From Acidiluteibacter sp963716125 (GTDB lineage: Bacteria > Bacteroidota > Bacteroidia > Flavobacteriales_E > Vicingaceae), in contig OY970294.1 in the NCBI GenBank assembly GCA_963716125.1, positions 2,666,001-2,730,000 of the forward strand: 64,000 nucleotides of DNA. Reading direction: 5' to 3'. This document shows, piece by piece, positions 35,373 to 45,378 of the stretch (position 1 is the stretch's first letter; each line of letters starts with the position of its first letter). The translations under genes were made by a program, and so were the position numbers. A model generated the notes under the pieces. That model had not been told where the DNA came from. It did not search any database and worked only from the letters and a program-made list of their open reading frames with translations.

Positions 35373-35906
35373 ATGAAAAAGTTCCTACTTGTAATTCTTG
35401 TTATTGCCGCCCTTTTGTTTGGTGGCATGCAACTAATGGTTTATAATACTAAGAAACACAGCCCTGAAAAGATTGAAAATTACAGTCATAATGGAACTGA
35501 TATAGAAATAGTTTACAGTAGCCCATTTAAAAAAGATAGAAAGATTATAGGTGCATTAGTACCTTATGGAAAAGTTTGGCGTACAGGCGCAAATGAAGCA
35601 ACCACTTTTAAAACAAATAAAGATATCACCATTCAAAATCAAATTCTAAAAGCAGGTGAATATACGCTATGGACTATCCCTGGTGAGAATGAATGGGAAA
35701 TTATTTTTAATAGTAAAGATTATGGTTGGGGTGTTAATTGGGATGAAGAAGCACAAAGAGAAGCTGAGTTTGATGTATTAAATGTTAAAGTTCCGGTTCA
35801 ACGAATAGATAAAACTCAAGAATCATTTCTAATTTCTATCGATGATAATTTAAATATGTGTTTAAGTTGGGAGAATACGAAAGTGTGTGTTCCGATGGAG
35901 ATATAA
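35373..35906 (+). CDS. DUF2911 domain protein
   Basis: A 177-residue protein with an N-terminal membrane anchor or signal (MKKFLLVILVIAALLFGGMQ). The DUF2911 core includes IVYSSPFKKDRKIIG, LVPYGKVWRTGANEATTF, AGEYTLWTIPGENEWEIIF and NWDEEAQREAEFDVL. These proteins are common in Bacteroidota envelopes and have no assigned activity. A TATATTTG box about 25 bp before the start codon marks its own promoter. Confidence 0.92.
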   Translation: MKKFLLVILVIAALLFGGMQLMVYNTKKHSPEKIENYSHNGTDIEIVYSSPFKKDRKIIGALVPYGKVWRTGANEATTFKTNKDITIQNQILKAGEYTLWTIPGENEWEIIFNSKDYGWGVNWDEEAQREAEFDVLNVKVPVQRIDKTQESFLISIDDNLNMCLSWENTKVCVPMEI

Positions 35907-36015
35907 GATTAGATTGTTTCACAATTGGCTTTTTTTTATGGCTTTTCAATTTCAAGCAAGCTTGAATTGAAATCATAAAAAAAAGCCTCGTCTATCGACG
36001 AAGCTTTAATTTTAG

Positions 36016-36090
36016 GGTGGAAGATGGGGCTCGAACCCACGACCCTCGGTACCACAAACCGATGCTCTAACCGACTGAGCTACAACCACC
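36016..36090 (-). tRNA. tRNA-His (GTG anticodon)
   Basis: On the minus strand, a 75-nt cloverleaf. The D stem is GCTC/GAGC. The anticodon stem TCGGT/ACCGA encloses TTGTGGT with anticodon GTG. The T arm is GTGGG-TTCGAGC-CCCAT. The extra 5' G (position -1) expected for tRNA-His is present, opposite C73. The acceptor stem as I align it (GTGGTTG with CTTCCAC) has two U-U mismatches at pairs 5 and 6. CCA is not encoded. Confidence 0.92.
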
Positions 36091-36132
36091 ATGTTTCATT
36101 TTGATGCTCTAACCATCCCGAAGTGTCGGGGG

Positions 36133-36156
36133 AGCCTGTCTGTCGACAGGCAGGCT
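36133..36156. repeat. 24-bp palindrome centred on GTCGAC
   Basis: AGCCTGTCTG followed by TCGACAGGCAGGCT is self-complementary except for one base pair. It lies directly after CCCGAAGTGTCGGG and upstream of the tRNA-His gene. Its GC content stands out from the AT-rich surroundings, which suggests a dispersed element rather than a local regulator. Confidence 0.6.
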
Positions 36157-36344
36157 AAAACCATTCAATTCCTTTCAACATTCCTCCCAAAAATCTCTCT
36201 TTGAAAGGGAGGGCAAATATAAATAAATTATTAAATCCAACATGCTTGATTAAGGAATTTTAAATTATTTTTTTATGTCTTCCTTTTAACTGTTTTGATG
36301 TACCCATTCCTCATCTTTTCAAATGGAATAAGTAATTTTGTATA

Positions 36345-38480
36345 ATGGAAAAAGAGAAGGAACTAGAACTGATTGAAGTAGACGGAATGACCTGCTCTAA
36401 TTGTGCTTTGGGCGTAACTAAAAGACTAGAAAAAAGAGGTTTAGATAATGTTGATGTTAATTTTTCTACTGGTGAAGTTCGCTATAAAAAAACCTCGGAA
36501 ATTGCTAAAGAGGCCATCGAATCAGACATTGAGTCCCTAGGATATACCGTAAAATCAAATAATAACAATGATAAAAAGAGGTTTTGGAAACTGACAATTA
36601 CTCAGAAGTTTTATATCAGCTTAGCATTTTCGTTGCCTTTATTTATGCACATGTTTGTTTCTTGGCATGTTTTACATCATCCATTGGTTCAATTAGGCCT
36701 TTGTTTGCCTGTATTTCTTTTAGGATTTTTTCATTTTGGTAAAAGTGGCTTAGGATCTTTAAAATCAGGTGTTCCAAATATGGATGTTTTGATTTTTATA
36801 GGCTCTACTTCTGCCTTTCTTTATAGTCTTTGGGGAATGATTATGCACTATGGTACTCCTGAAATGAGCAACTACCTCTTTTTTGAAACTGCAGCTACCA
36901 TTATTACATTAGTTTTCTTAGGCAATCTAATTGAGCATCGATCTGTACAACAAACCACTTCTGCTATTAAAGATTTAAGTGAATTACAAGTAGAAACTGC
37001 TAATAGAATCACTTTTAAAGATGGAATAGAAGAAATTGAAACTATCGCTGCAAACGAAATTAAGGTAGGCGACCCTTTATTAGTTAAATCAGGGGATAAA
37101 GTTCCTACAGATGGGAAAATTACAGAAGGTGAAGCTTCCATAGACGAGTCTATGATTAGTGGAGAGTCTGAATTAGTTAAAAAGAAAAAGGATTCAGAAG
37201 TCATTGGTGGAACAATAATTTCAGATGGCACTTTTAAAATGGTTGCTTTAAAAGTGGGTAAACAGACTGTTCTTTCTCAGATAATTGAGTTAGTAAAACA
37301 AGCTCAAGGCAACAAACCCAATATTCAAAAAGTTGGAGATAAAGTAGCAGGAATTTTTGTTCCTATTGTGGTAGGAATTGCAATTCTGACTTTCTTAATA
37401 TGGTACTTTGTAGTGGATGTAGATTTTAAAATAGCCATGTTGAATGCCATTGCAGTATTAGTCATTTCATGTCCTTGCGCAATGGGTTTAGCTACTCCTA
37501 CCGCGGTTATGGTTGGAATAAGCAGAGCAGCTCGAAATGGCATTTTAATTAAAGGTGGCTACAGTGTTGAAGTGTTTGCAAAAGCCAAACATATTGTTTT
37601 TGATAAAACTGGGACCATCACTACTGGTGATTTTATGGTGGAAAATACTCAAATCTATCAAAAGGAGTATACATTAGATATAATTCATTCAATATTGATG
37701 AGTTTAGAAATGTATTCTACGCATCCAATTGCAAAATCCATTGTAAAGCAATACAAAGGAAAGGTTAAGTTGACAAGTCTAAAAGAAGTGAAAGAAATCA
37801 AAGGCTTGGGTATGCAAGCTAAATTGGAAGATGGAAATGTCGTTCAATTAGGATCTGAAAAAATATTAAAGGATAATCTAAAACAAAATCATTCTATCTA
37901 CCTAACTATAAATAATGAATTGATTGCTGGTATTGATATTAAAGATGAAATTAGAAAAAATGCGAAAGAAACAATCAATAATTTTACTAAAGCAGGTTTT
38001 GAAAGTTACCTACTAAGTGGTGATAAAAACCAAAAAGTGAAAGAAATGGCCGACAAATTGGGTATAACTAATTATGAAGGACAACAATTACCCGAAGAAA
38101 AGTTAGCCAAAATAGATGCGCTAAATAAGGATGGTTTTACTGTAATGGTGGGCGATGGAATTAATGATGCGCCTGCCTTAGCGAAAGCAAATATAGGAGT
38201 GAGTATGAGCAGTGCTACCCAGGTGGCTATCAATAGTGCTGAAATAGTTTTGTTGAACAAAGAAAATTTAGATGCTGTTTGGGATGCTTACAATATTAGC
38301 AATCACACGTATATTACTATTAAGCAAAATCTTTTTTGGGCATTTGCTTATAACGTAATTGCTATACCTATTGCTGCCTTTGGATTTTTAAGTCCTATGT
38401 TGGCTGCATTATCTATGGCCTTCTCGGATGTAATTGTTATTGGAAATTCTATACGTTTACGATACAAAAATATTAAATGA
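36345..38480 (+). CDS. copA: copper-type heavy-metal P1B ATPase
   Basis: A 711-residue inner-membrane cation pump, probably exporting Cu(I). The N-terminal HMA domain contains VDGMTCSNCALG (C17, C20). The membrane CPC motif is in VISCPCAMGLATPTAV. The phosphorylation site is FDKTGTITTGD, followed by the HP motif THPIAKS and the hinge MVGDGINDAPALAKANIG. All key residues are present. It overlaps the next gene by 4 bp (ATGA), implying translational coupling. With the HMA/HYC/TonB cluster at 16.2-19.3 kb it covers copper handling, though the two are not adjacent. Confidence 0.95.
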   Translation: MEKEKELELIEVDGMTCSNCALGVTKRLEKRGLDNVDVNFSTGEVRYKKTSEIAKEAIESDIESLGYTVKSNNNNDKKRFWKLTITQKFYISLAFSLPLFMHMFVSWHVLHHPLVQLGLCLPVFLLGFFHFGKSGLGSLKSGVPNMDVLIFIGSTSAFLYSLWGMIMHYGTPEMSNYLFFETAATIITLVFLGNLIEHRSVQQTTSAIKDLSELQVETANRITFKDGIEEIETIAANEIKVGDPLLVKSGDKVPTDGKITEGEASIDESMISGESELVKKKKDSEVIGGTIISDGTFKMVALKVGKQTVLSQIIELVKQAQGNKPNIQKVGDKVAGIFVPIVVGIAILTFLIWYFVVDVDFKIAMLNAIAVLVISCPCAMGLATPTAVMVGISRAARNGILIKGGYSVEVFAKAKHIVFDKTGTITTGDFMVENTQIYQKEYTLDIIHSILMSLEMYSTHPIAKSIVKQYKGKVKLTSLKEVKEIKGLGMQAKLEDGNVVQLGSEKILKDNLKQNHSIYLTINNELIAGIDIKDEIRKNAKETINNFTKAGFESYLLSGDKNQKVKEMADKLGITNYEGQQLPEEKLAKIDALNKDGFTVMVGDGINDAPALAKANIGVSMSSATQVAINSAEIVLLNKENLDAVWDAYNISNHTYITIKQNLFWAFAYNVIAIPIAAFGFLSPMLAALSMAFSDVIVIGNSIRLRYKNIK

Positions 38481-39550
38481 TGGATCAAATATTTAAGGAT
38501 TTAAAAGTTGTGGAACTAGCTAGTGTATTGGCAGGCCCTGCTGTAGGAACTTTCTTTGCAGAATTAGGTGCAAAAGTGATAAAATTTGAGAATAAGAATA
38601 CAGGTGGTGATGTAACTAGAAATTGGAAAACAGTCAAAGAAAACAAATCAGATACCATTTCTGCTTACTATGCTTCTGTTAATTATGGGAAAGAATCAAA
38701 GTTAATTGATTTTACAAATGAGGAAGATTTTCAAAATGTTTTGAATCAAATAAAAGAAGCAGATATTGTAATTTCTAATTTTAAAAAAGGGGATGATGTT
38801 AAATTTGGACTGGATTATCCATCTCTCAAAGAAATAAAAAAAGATATAATTTATGGATTAATTACTGGTTATGGAGAGGATAACGATAAGGTAGCATATG
38901 ATGTGGTACTACAAGCAGAATCAGGAATGATGTCTATTAATGGCAATGCAAAATCTAGAGGCTTAAAAATGCCAATTGCTTTTATCGATTTATTTGCAGC
39001 TCATCAATTGAAAGAAGGTATTCTAATCGCAATATTGCAAAAATACAAAACAGGTAAAGGTGCAAAAGTTAGCGTTTCTTTGTATGATGCAGCCTTAGCA
39101 TCATTAGCTAATCAAGCTACCAACTATCTAATGAATAAGAAAATCCCCCAACCCATTGGCAACCTACATCCAAATATAGCGCCATATGGAGAAACATTTA
39201 CAACTAAAGATCATCATGATATAGTATTGGCTATCGGAACCAATCAACAATTTATATCTTTATGCAAGGTTTTAAAATCTCCCAAATTAGCAGAGTTGGA
39301 TCAATACAGCACAAATAGAAAACGTTTAGCAAATAGAAGTAGATTAAAATTAATTATAGCTTATGAATTAGATAAGTATCATTTAATTGAAATTGAATAT
39401 AAATTTAAAGAACATAATATCCCCTTTGGAAAAGTTAAAAATCTCAAAGAAGTTTTAGATGATAAGGCTGCAAAAAATTTAATTTTGAGCGAAGTTATAG
39501 AGGATTCAGATACGCAAAGAATGAAAACTGCTATATTTAAAATCAGTTAG
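38477..39550 (+). CDS. CaiB/BaiF family CoA-transferase
   Basis: A 357-residue class III CoA-transferase. VVELASVLAGPAVGTFFAELGAKVIKFE is the typical start. DIVISNFKKGDDVKFGLDYPSLK and the FIDLFAAHQLKEGILIA region with the catalytic-type Asp follow. NLHPNIAPYGETFTTKD marks the family C-terminal half. It is slightly shorter than the usual 390-400 residues. The donor and acceptor acids are unknown. Its 4-bp overlap with copA looks like a chance operon, as the functions do not obviously relate. Confidence 0.88.
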   Translation: MMDQIFKDLKVVELASVLAGPAVGTFFAELGAKVIKFENKNTGGDVTRNWKTVKENKSDTISAYYASVNYGKESKLIDFTNEEDFQNVLNQIKEADIVISNFKKGDDVKFGLDYPSLKEIKKDIIYGLITGYGEDNDKVAYDVVLQAESGMMSINGNAKSRGLKMPIAFIDLFAAHQLKEGILIAILQKYKTGKGAKVSVSLYDAALASLANQATNYLMNKKIPQPIGNLHPNIAPYGETFTTKDHHDIVLAIGTNQQFISLCKVLKSPKLAELDQYSTNRKRLANRSRLKLIIAYELDKYHLIEIEYKFKEHNIPFGKVKNLKEVLDDKAAKNLILSEVIEDSDTQRMKTAIFKIS

Positions 39551-40106
39551 ACGACAATTCTTTTCTCTTTTTGAGTTGAAAATCTAATGCTTTTAAAACT
39601 TTGCCCATCTCCTGGTCGGATAATCGATGACCAAATAAAACAACCCTATTGTTATAATTAAAACATAATTGTTCGTTGGATATCATCCAGTAAGAATCGT
39701 TGATTGCTTTGGTAAATTCGTTGCTTTTATTATTGAATTTTCTTGGTAAATCTACTCCATCAAGTGGATAAGCTTTTAACAATCCTCTTTCCTTGTATCT
39801 TTTACCTATATGAAGAAATTGATTGTCTATTTCAATAATCTCAACTCCTACTCTTCTCCATCGCCAAGTTTTAACCATTTTATACTCAAAATATGCCCAA
39901 AAAATAGTAAAAACGAAAACCATTAACTTCAACTCAGAATTTTGATCAACAAATAATTGAGATATAATTAATAAGCCGCAAAAGGTAAAAGCGCCCAACC
40001 AAACCGTAAAAAACTTTTGTTTATCTTCTTCAACAAAAGCTTTTATTTGAAGTATAAATTTTTCTTTTGAATCTTCTTGTGATATTCTTCCCTCGTTCTT
40101 TCCCAT
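39543..40106 (-). CDS. small membrane protein of unknown function
   Basis: A 187-residue protein with two central membrane helices (WLGAFTFCGLLIISQLF and LMVFVFTIFWAYFEYKMV) and a soluble C-terminal half rich in basic residues. It resembles PH-like or DUF304-type membrane proteins, but no family is certain. It converges on the CoA-transferase gene, and the 3' ends overlap by 8 bp. Confidence 0.65.
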   Translation of the reverse strand: MGKNEGRISQEDSKEKFILQIKAFVEEDKQKFFTVWLGAFTFCGLLIISQLFVDQNSELKLMVFVFTIFWAYFEYKMVKTWRWRRVGVEIIEIDNQFLHIGKRYKERGLLKAYPLDGVDLPRKFNNKSNEFTKAINDSYWMISNEQLCFNYNNRVVLFGHRLSDQEMGKVLKALDFQLKKRKELSSN

Positions 40107-40222
40107 TTTCTAAAAATTATTCGCAAAAATAACATTATTTTGAGGCTTTGTGTAAAAAACTCTTATCTTCGTTTTTGCTTGGTACAGCTTTTGTAACGAA
40201 ACAAATAAAAAACAAATTGATT

Positions 40223-41059
40223 ATGAAAAAGATATTGATGACTATTACAATTTTAACCCTTTATTCTTTGGGAGTTAAAGCGCAGGAAGAAGATAAAAAA
40301 CTGAGTAAAATTGCGTTTTTAATGGTCGATGGAAAATATGAAGATGCCATGTCTAAAGCTGAGAAGTTAACAGATGATGATGATTACAGAAGAAATCCAG
40401 CTGCTTATTTATATTTGGGTAAGGCTTATTTTGAGTTGGCAAAAAATCCTGAATACCAAGAAGACTATCCGAAAGCAATAAAAGAGTCACTAAAAGCTGC
40501 CTATAAAACAGTGAAATATGCTGAAAAGGAAGAAAATACGAAAATTATAGAAGTCAACAGGGATTATTTTACTCAACTAAAAGATACCTGTATTAAAATA
40601 TCTGAAATTTATTACGACAGTGATAACCCAAGAAAGGCTGCATACTACTTAGATAAAGTAGTTAAATTTGACCAAGATGATTATGCATTGTGGTTGATGA
40701 AAGGTGTGTATGAGATAAAATCTAGAAATGTAGGTGAAGGAGTTAAAAGTATAAAATTAGCGATGGAAAATATTAACTCGTCATATATTCCTGATCCTGT
40801 TTCAGCTCAAACATTAGTAGATGGCTTAGAAGAGTGGGCAGCATTAGTAAAAAATGGTGAATACAATAAATACTTTGCTGCTTACAAATTTGAAGTTAAT
40901 TCAAGTCAAGCGCCGTCCATTTTAGCCTTGAGCTCAGAAATGGAAAAATATTTAATCGCTAAAAAAGTGGATAAATCTGAACGTAAGAAAGACTCAGAAG
41001 TGATCTATAAAACTTTTAAAAGTGATCCTGATGACCAAGAAGAAAATGATGAAGAATAA
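40223..41059 (+). CDS. exported TPR-like protein
   Basis: A 278-residue protein starting MKKILMTITILTLYSLGVKAQ, a signal peptide; the upstream in-frame ATG at 40148 would hide it. Helical repeats such as AAYLYLGKAYFELAKN, IKISEIYYDSDNPRKAAYYL and YALWLMKGVYEIKSRNVGEG follow the TPR pattern. It ends in an acidic tail (DPDDQEENDEE). It is probably an envelope scaffold; no partner is identified. Confidence 0.75.
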   Translation: MKKILMTITILTLYSLGVKAQEEDKKLSKIAFLMVDGKYEDAMSKAEKLTDDDDYRRNPAAYLYLGKAYFELAKNPEYQEDYPKAIKESLKAAYKTVKYAEKEENTKIIEVNRDYFTQLKDTCIKISEIYYDSDNPRKAAYYLDKVVKFDQDDYALWLMKGVYEIKSRNVGEGVKSIKLAMENINSSYIPDPVSAQTLVDGLEEWAALVKNGEYNKYFAAYKFEVNSSQAPSILALSSEMEKYLIAKKVDKSERKKDSEVIYKTFKSDPDDQEENDEE

Positions 41060-41076
41060 TTTTATATCCTAAAAAA

Positions 41077-41108
41077 GAAAGGGGTTTGGTAACGAATCCC
41101 TTTTTTTA
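41077..41108 (+). terminator. terminator after the TPR protein gene
   Basis: AAAGGG (41078-41083) and CCCTTT (41098-41103) with additional GTT/AAT pairing form a hairpin followed by seven or more T residues. Confidence 0.7.
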
Positions 41109-41120
41109 TTTGAAATTCCA

Positions 41121-43356
41121 ATGAAAAAAAAGCTAATCAAACTCTTTTTATTTCTACTACTTCTTACTGTTCTAGTTTTTGCGGGATTTGTAGGTAGTAT
41201 TTATTTAGGTTTTTATGGAAAAATTCCATCCAAAAACGAATTGCAAAATTACCAATTAGAGAATGCCTCTGTTATTTATTCTTCTGATGGCAAAGTACTT
41301 TCTAAAGTATATTCAAAAAATAGAACCAATATCTTATTCGATCAAATTCCAAATCACCTTATTGAGGCTCTTATAGCCACTGAGGATGTTAGGTTTTATG
41401 AGCATGATGGAATAGATGCAAAAAGTATTTTTAGGGTAGTTATTAAAAGTCTTTTCTTAAGGAATAAAAGTTCAGGTGGTGGCAGTACCATCAGTCAGCA
41501 ATTGGCTAAAAATATGTTTGGAAGAGAACACTATGAGTTTGGTGGAATAGCTGTAAACAAAATAAAAGAGATTGTATTAGCAAAACGAATTGAGGAAATA
41601 TACAGTAAGGAAGATATTCTTAGTAGGTATCTAAATACAGTTCCATTTGGTGAAAACTTATATGGAATAGAAGCTGCAGCTGGGCGTTTTTTTAATAAAC
41701 CTACTCATCAGTTAACTATTTCAGAATCTGCTACTTTAATAGGGTTATTGAAAGCAAATACTTCATTCAATCCAAGAATCCATCCGGAACAATCTAAAGA
41801 AAGAAGAAATGTAGTATTATCTCAAATGGCAAAATATGAATATATCACTCAATCAGATAAACTGAAAATGCAAGCCGAGCCAATTGTATTAAATTATTAT
41901 AACTTAAAATCGAAAGGCGTAGCAAATTATTTTGCTGAAGTGGTAAAAAAAGAAGCCATTGAAAAAATAAAAAATTACAATAAATCAATTGAAACCAATC
42001 TGGATATTGAAAAAGATGGTTTAAAAATTTATACTACTCTTAATTATGAAATTCAAACAAGTCATTTTAATGCAATGGTGGCACATTTATCTAAAATGCA
42101 AAAAATCTTACAAAAACAATATAAAAATGGCCGATATGCAAGAGAATTAGACCAATTTGCAAAGAAATATGCTAAAATAAATAAGATAGATCTAGTAAAT
42201 GACAGTGTTAAACCGACTGAATTTCAGACATGGGAAGGAAGTCAAATTTTAAATAAAACAACCCTAGATAGTATTAAATTTGAGTTGACCCAATTACAAG
42301 CTGCCATGCTGAGTATGAATGTAAAAAGCGGTGCTATTTTAGCTTGGCAAGGTGGTTTTAATCAGCAAACACATCCTTACGACCAAGTATATGCCAAGCG
42401 GCAAATGGCATCTAACTTTAAACCTATTGTTTATTTAGCAGCCTTAGAAAATGGCTATACGCCTTGCGATTATATTGATAATGACTCTATTCAATTGACT
42501 GATTTTCGAAGATTGGCATCCACAGAATTATGATAAAACAGTTGGTGGAAAATACAGTTTAGCAGCTGCTTTAGCTTTCTCTAAAAATATACCTACGGTT
42601 AATTTATTTTTAGATATTGGTTATGAAACCGTTTCAAAATTGTGGAAGCGCTTACAATTTAAAGGAGATTTACCAAACGAGCCTTCCATTGCATTAGGAA
42701 GTGCTTCAGCTAATGTATTTGAAGTTGTAAAGGCTTATGCAAGTTTTGCAAATTCAGGTTATTTAGTAACGCCTTATGTAATTGATTCTATTGTTTCACA
42801 AAATGGAGAAATGATATATCAACATCAAAGAAGTCAAACTAAAAAGATTCTAAATGCTTTTGCGGTTAGTCAACTCAATTATATTCTTCAAAAAGCAATA
42901 AAAGAAGGAACAGGTGCTTCTTTAGCGTATAAATACGGATTAAGAATACCTTTAGCAGGAAAAACAGGCACTTCTCAAAATTATGCAGATGCGTGGTTTA
43001 CTGCTTACAATCCAAAGGTAATTACAGTTGCACGAGTTGGCGCCTCTTTTCCTATGATTCATTTTGCTAGTGGCTCATATGGTTCAGGATCTAAACTAGC
43101 TTTACCACTAGTGGGTTTGAGTTATGCCAATTTGCAAAAAAGCACAAAGAATAGAAAATTAATTTCAAGTTCATTTTCTCCTTTAAGTTCATCAATAGAT
43201 ATTGATTGTCCTGATTTTAAAGAAGAAAGTAATTTTGAAAAATTCTTAGATGTTTTTAAAGACAGAAGTGTGACCTTTAAAAAATCTCAGCAACCAAAGA
43301 AAAGACCTCCACAAAAAAAGAAAAAGGGATTATTTAAACGATTATTTGGAAATTAA
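41121..43356 (+). CDS. bifunctional penicillin-binding protein (class A), with a single-base frameshift
   Basis: A murein glycan polymerase and transpeptidase anchored by one N-terminal helix. The GT51 domain has ATEDVRFYEHDGID and GGGSTISQQLAKNMFG. The transpeptidase domain has the SxxK site ASNFKPIVY, SxN in AFSKNIPTVN and KTG in LAGKTGTSQNYADAW. The frame breaks at a T4 run (42503-42506). Removing one T gives TDFEDWHPQNYDKTVGGKYS and a 744-residue protein of normal class A length. A second open frame then runs from there to 43356. I judge a base-calling error more likely than inactivation. The gene end overlaps the convergent amn gene by 4 bp. Confidence 0.92.
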
Positions 43357-44129
43357 CTATCAAAACGCATGTGTTTTACAGATTCTCCAGAATCTCTCAA
43401 TTCCATCAAAGCATCTATACCAATCTGCAAATGAGCATTTACATAACTTTTTGTAACCCCTTGATCACTTTGAGCGGTTTTAACACCTTCTGGAATCATA
43501 GGATTATCAGAAACTAAAAGTAAAGCTCCATGCGGGATTTCATTGACGAAAGCTACTGTAAATATGGTAGCAGTTTCCATATCAATACCCATTGCTCTAA
43601 TTTCACGCAAGTAATTTTTAAACTCCTCATCATGTTCCCACACTCTGCGGTTAGTTGTATAAATAGTTCCTGTCCAATAATCTACTTCATGCTTTTTAAT
43701 CATAGAGGAAACGGAGCGCTGCAGTCGAAATGAAGGTAAAGCAGGAACTTCAGGTGGCATGTAATCATCACTTGTCCCCTCGCCTCTTATGGCAGCAATG
43801 GGTAAGATCATATCCCCAATTTGAGTTTTCTTTTTGAGTCCACCACATTTTCCTAAAAACAAAACTGCTTTGGGCATTACAGCTGATAATAAATCCATAA
43901 CTGTAGCTGCCATCGGACTGCCCATACCAAAATTGATTATAGTAATATTATCAGCAGTAGCCGTTTGCATAGGATTAGCTAATCCTTTAATTTCTACATT
44001 AAATTCATCAGCAAACATTTTAACATAATTGCTAAAGTTGGTCAATAAAATATATTCTCCAAATTCATCAATAGGTGTTCCTGTGTATCTTGGTAGCCAA
44101 TTTTCAACAATTTCTTCTTTTGTTTTCAT
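43353..44129 (-). CDS. amn: AMP nucleosidase
   Basis: A 258-residue enzyme hydrolysing AMP to adenine and ribose 5-phosphate; the start is taken at MKTKEEIVENWLPRYTG (an alternative 18 bp upstream exists). The short Bacteroidetes form lacks the long N-terminal regulatory domain of the E. coli enzyme. Phosphorylase-fold motifs are clear: INFGMGSPMAATVMDLL, VLFLGKCGGLKKK, GIDMETATIFTV with the catalytic-type Glu, and LLVSDNPMIPEG. It converges on the penicillin-binding protein gene. Confidence 0.95.
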   Translation of the reverse strand: MKTKEEIVENWLPRYTGTPIDEFGEYILLTNFSNYVKMFADEFNVEIKGLANPMQTATADNITIINFGMGSPMAATVMDLLSAVMPKAVLFLGKCGGLKKKTQIGDMILPIAAIRGEGTSDDYMPPEVPALPSFRLQRSVSSMIKKHEVDYWTGTIYTTNRRVWEHDEEFKNYLREIRAMGIDMETATIFTVAFVNEIPHGALLLVSDNPMIPEGVKTAQSDQGVTKSYVNAHLQIGIDALMELRDSGESVKHMRFDS

Positions 44130-44314
44130 AAAATTTCTCTTTTTCAATAGTACGCATTTTTATCATCTATCACCCTAGGTTAAGGCAATTTTAAAGAATT
44201 TACAAAATCAGAAAAATAAAACCTAATATTTTGTTTAACAATTAACCTATTTTAATGAACAAAACTTTAAGTTCATTGTTAAATTTAAAATAATTCTAAC
44301 TAAAACAAAGAATC

Positions 44315-45292
44315 ATGAAAAATTTAAACAAGCTGCTAATGGCAGTATTAATAACGAGTATTTCACTAATTGCATGTAAGGAAGAAGATGATGTAACAAC
44401 ACCTACAACTCCTTCAGTAACTAAGAATATTGCTGAGCTAGCAATAGCCGATAATAGATTGGATAGTTTAGTGGTGGCACTTTCTGAAGCAGGATTAGTT
44501 TCCACTTTCCAAGGAACAGGAACTTTCACAGTATTTGCTCCCGACAATCAAGCATTTGTTGATTTATTAGCATCAAACAATGCGTGGAATAGAATTTCAG
44601 ATATAGACCAAACAACATTAACTAATGTTTTATTATATCATGTCTTAGGTTCTAAAGTTAATTCTGCAGATATAACTAATGATAGTTATGCTGCTACTTT
44701 AAATAAAACAGGTCCTAATGGAACGAGTACAAGTTTATTTTTAGAAACTGATAATGGTGTTAAAATTAACAACAATGCAACAGTTATTGCTGCTGATGTA
44801 ATGGCTTCAAATGGTGTAATTCATGTAATAAATGCGGTAATCACTCCTAAAAATGTGGTAGAAATTGCATTAAATGATGATCGCTTTTCAACTTTAGTGG
44901 CTGCATTAACAGCAGATAGTAGTTTTACTTATGTAAGTACATTAAGTGGAACTGGTCCTTTTACAATTTTCGCTCCCACTAATGCTGCTTTTACTGCATT
45001 ATTAAATTCTAATCCATCTTGGAATACTTTAAACGATATTCCTACAGCTACACTAGCTAAAGTTCTAGAATATCATGTGGTAGCAGGAGCAAACGTTCAA
45101 GCAGGTCAGCTAACACAGGGACAAAGTATTACAACTATAGCAGGTTCTACTTTAACAGTAGATTTAATGAATGGTGCTCAATTAGAAACAACTAATACTA
45201 CACAAGGAAAAGTGGATATTATTGTCACTGATGTGCAAGGAACAAATGGCGTTATTCATGCTGTTGATCAAGTTTTATTACCTGTATTATAA
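44315..45292 (+). CDS. lipoprotein with two fasciclin (FAS1) domains
   Basis: A 325-residue surface or periplasmic lipoprotein. The lipobox ISLIACKEED puts the acylated Cys at residue 21. FAS1 domain 1 spans about 36-170 (FTVFAPDNQAF, LLYHVLGSKVNS, NGVIHVINAVITP). Domain 2 spans about 172-322 (FTIFAPTNAAF, LEYHVVAGANV, NGVIHAVDQVLLP). FAS1 domains mediate adhesion. It is monocistronic, with a 167-bp leader region upstream. Confidence 0.95.
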   Translation: MKNLNKLLMAVLITSISLIACKEEDDVTTPTTPSVTKNIAELAIADNRLDSLVVALSEAGLVSTFQGTGTFTVFAPDNQAFVDLLASNNAWNRISDIDQTTLTNVLLYHVLGSKVNSADITNDSYAATLNKTGPNGTSTSLFLETDNGVKINNNATVIAADVMASNGVIHVINAVITPKNVVEIALNDDRFSTLVAALTADSSFTYVSTLSGTGPFTIFAPTNAAFTALLNSNPSWNTLNDIPTATLAKVLEYHVVAGANVQAGQLTQGQSITTIAGSTLTVDLMNGAQLETTNTTQGKVDIIVTDVQGTNGVIHAVDQVLLPVL

Positions 45293-45378
45293 TAGAATAG
45301 TTTTAAGTTTGAGGGGATTTCCGAAAGGGAGTCCCTTTTTTTGTTTTTAAATGATTTGAAAACAACTTACTTTGCAGA

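Larger units (their letters stand above)
35907..36344. other. interval holding tRNA-His and palindromic repeats
   Basis: Apart from the tRNA, this 438-bp stretch has no gene. Positions 36103-36114 repeat the tRNA D-arm text GATGCTCTAACC. Next come CCCGA..TCGGG (36117-36130) and an almost perfect 24-bp palindrome at 36133-36156 centred on GTCGAC, of a kind dispersed in Bacteroidota genomes. Confidence 0.6.

Noticed and set aside
38477..38480. Functional link between copA and the CoA-transferase from their 4-bp overlap
   Set aside because: The overlap is common in compact genomes and the families have no known shared pathway.
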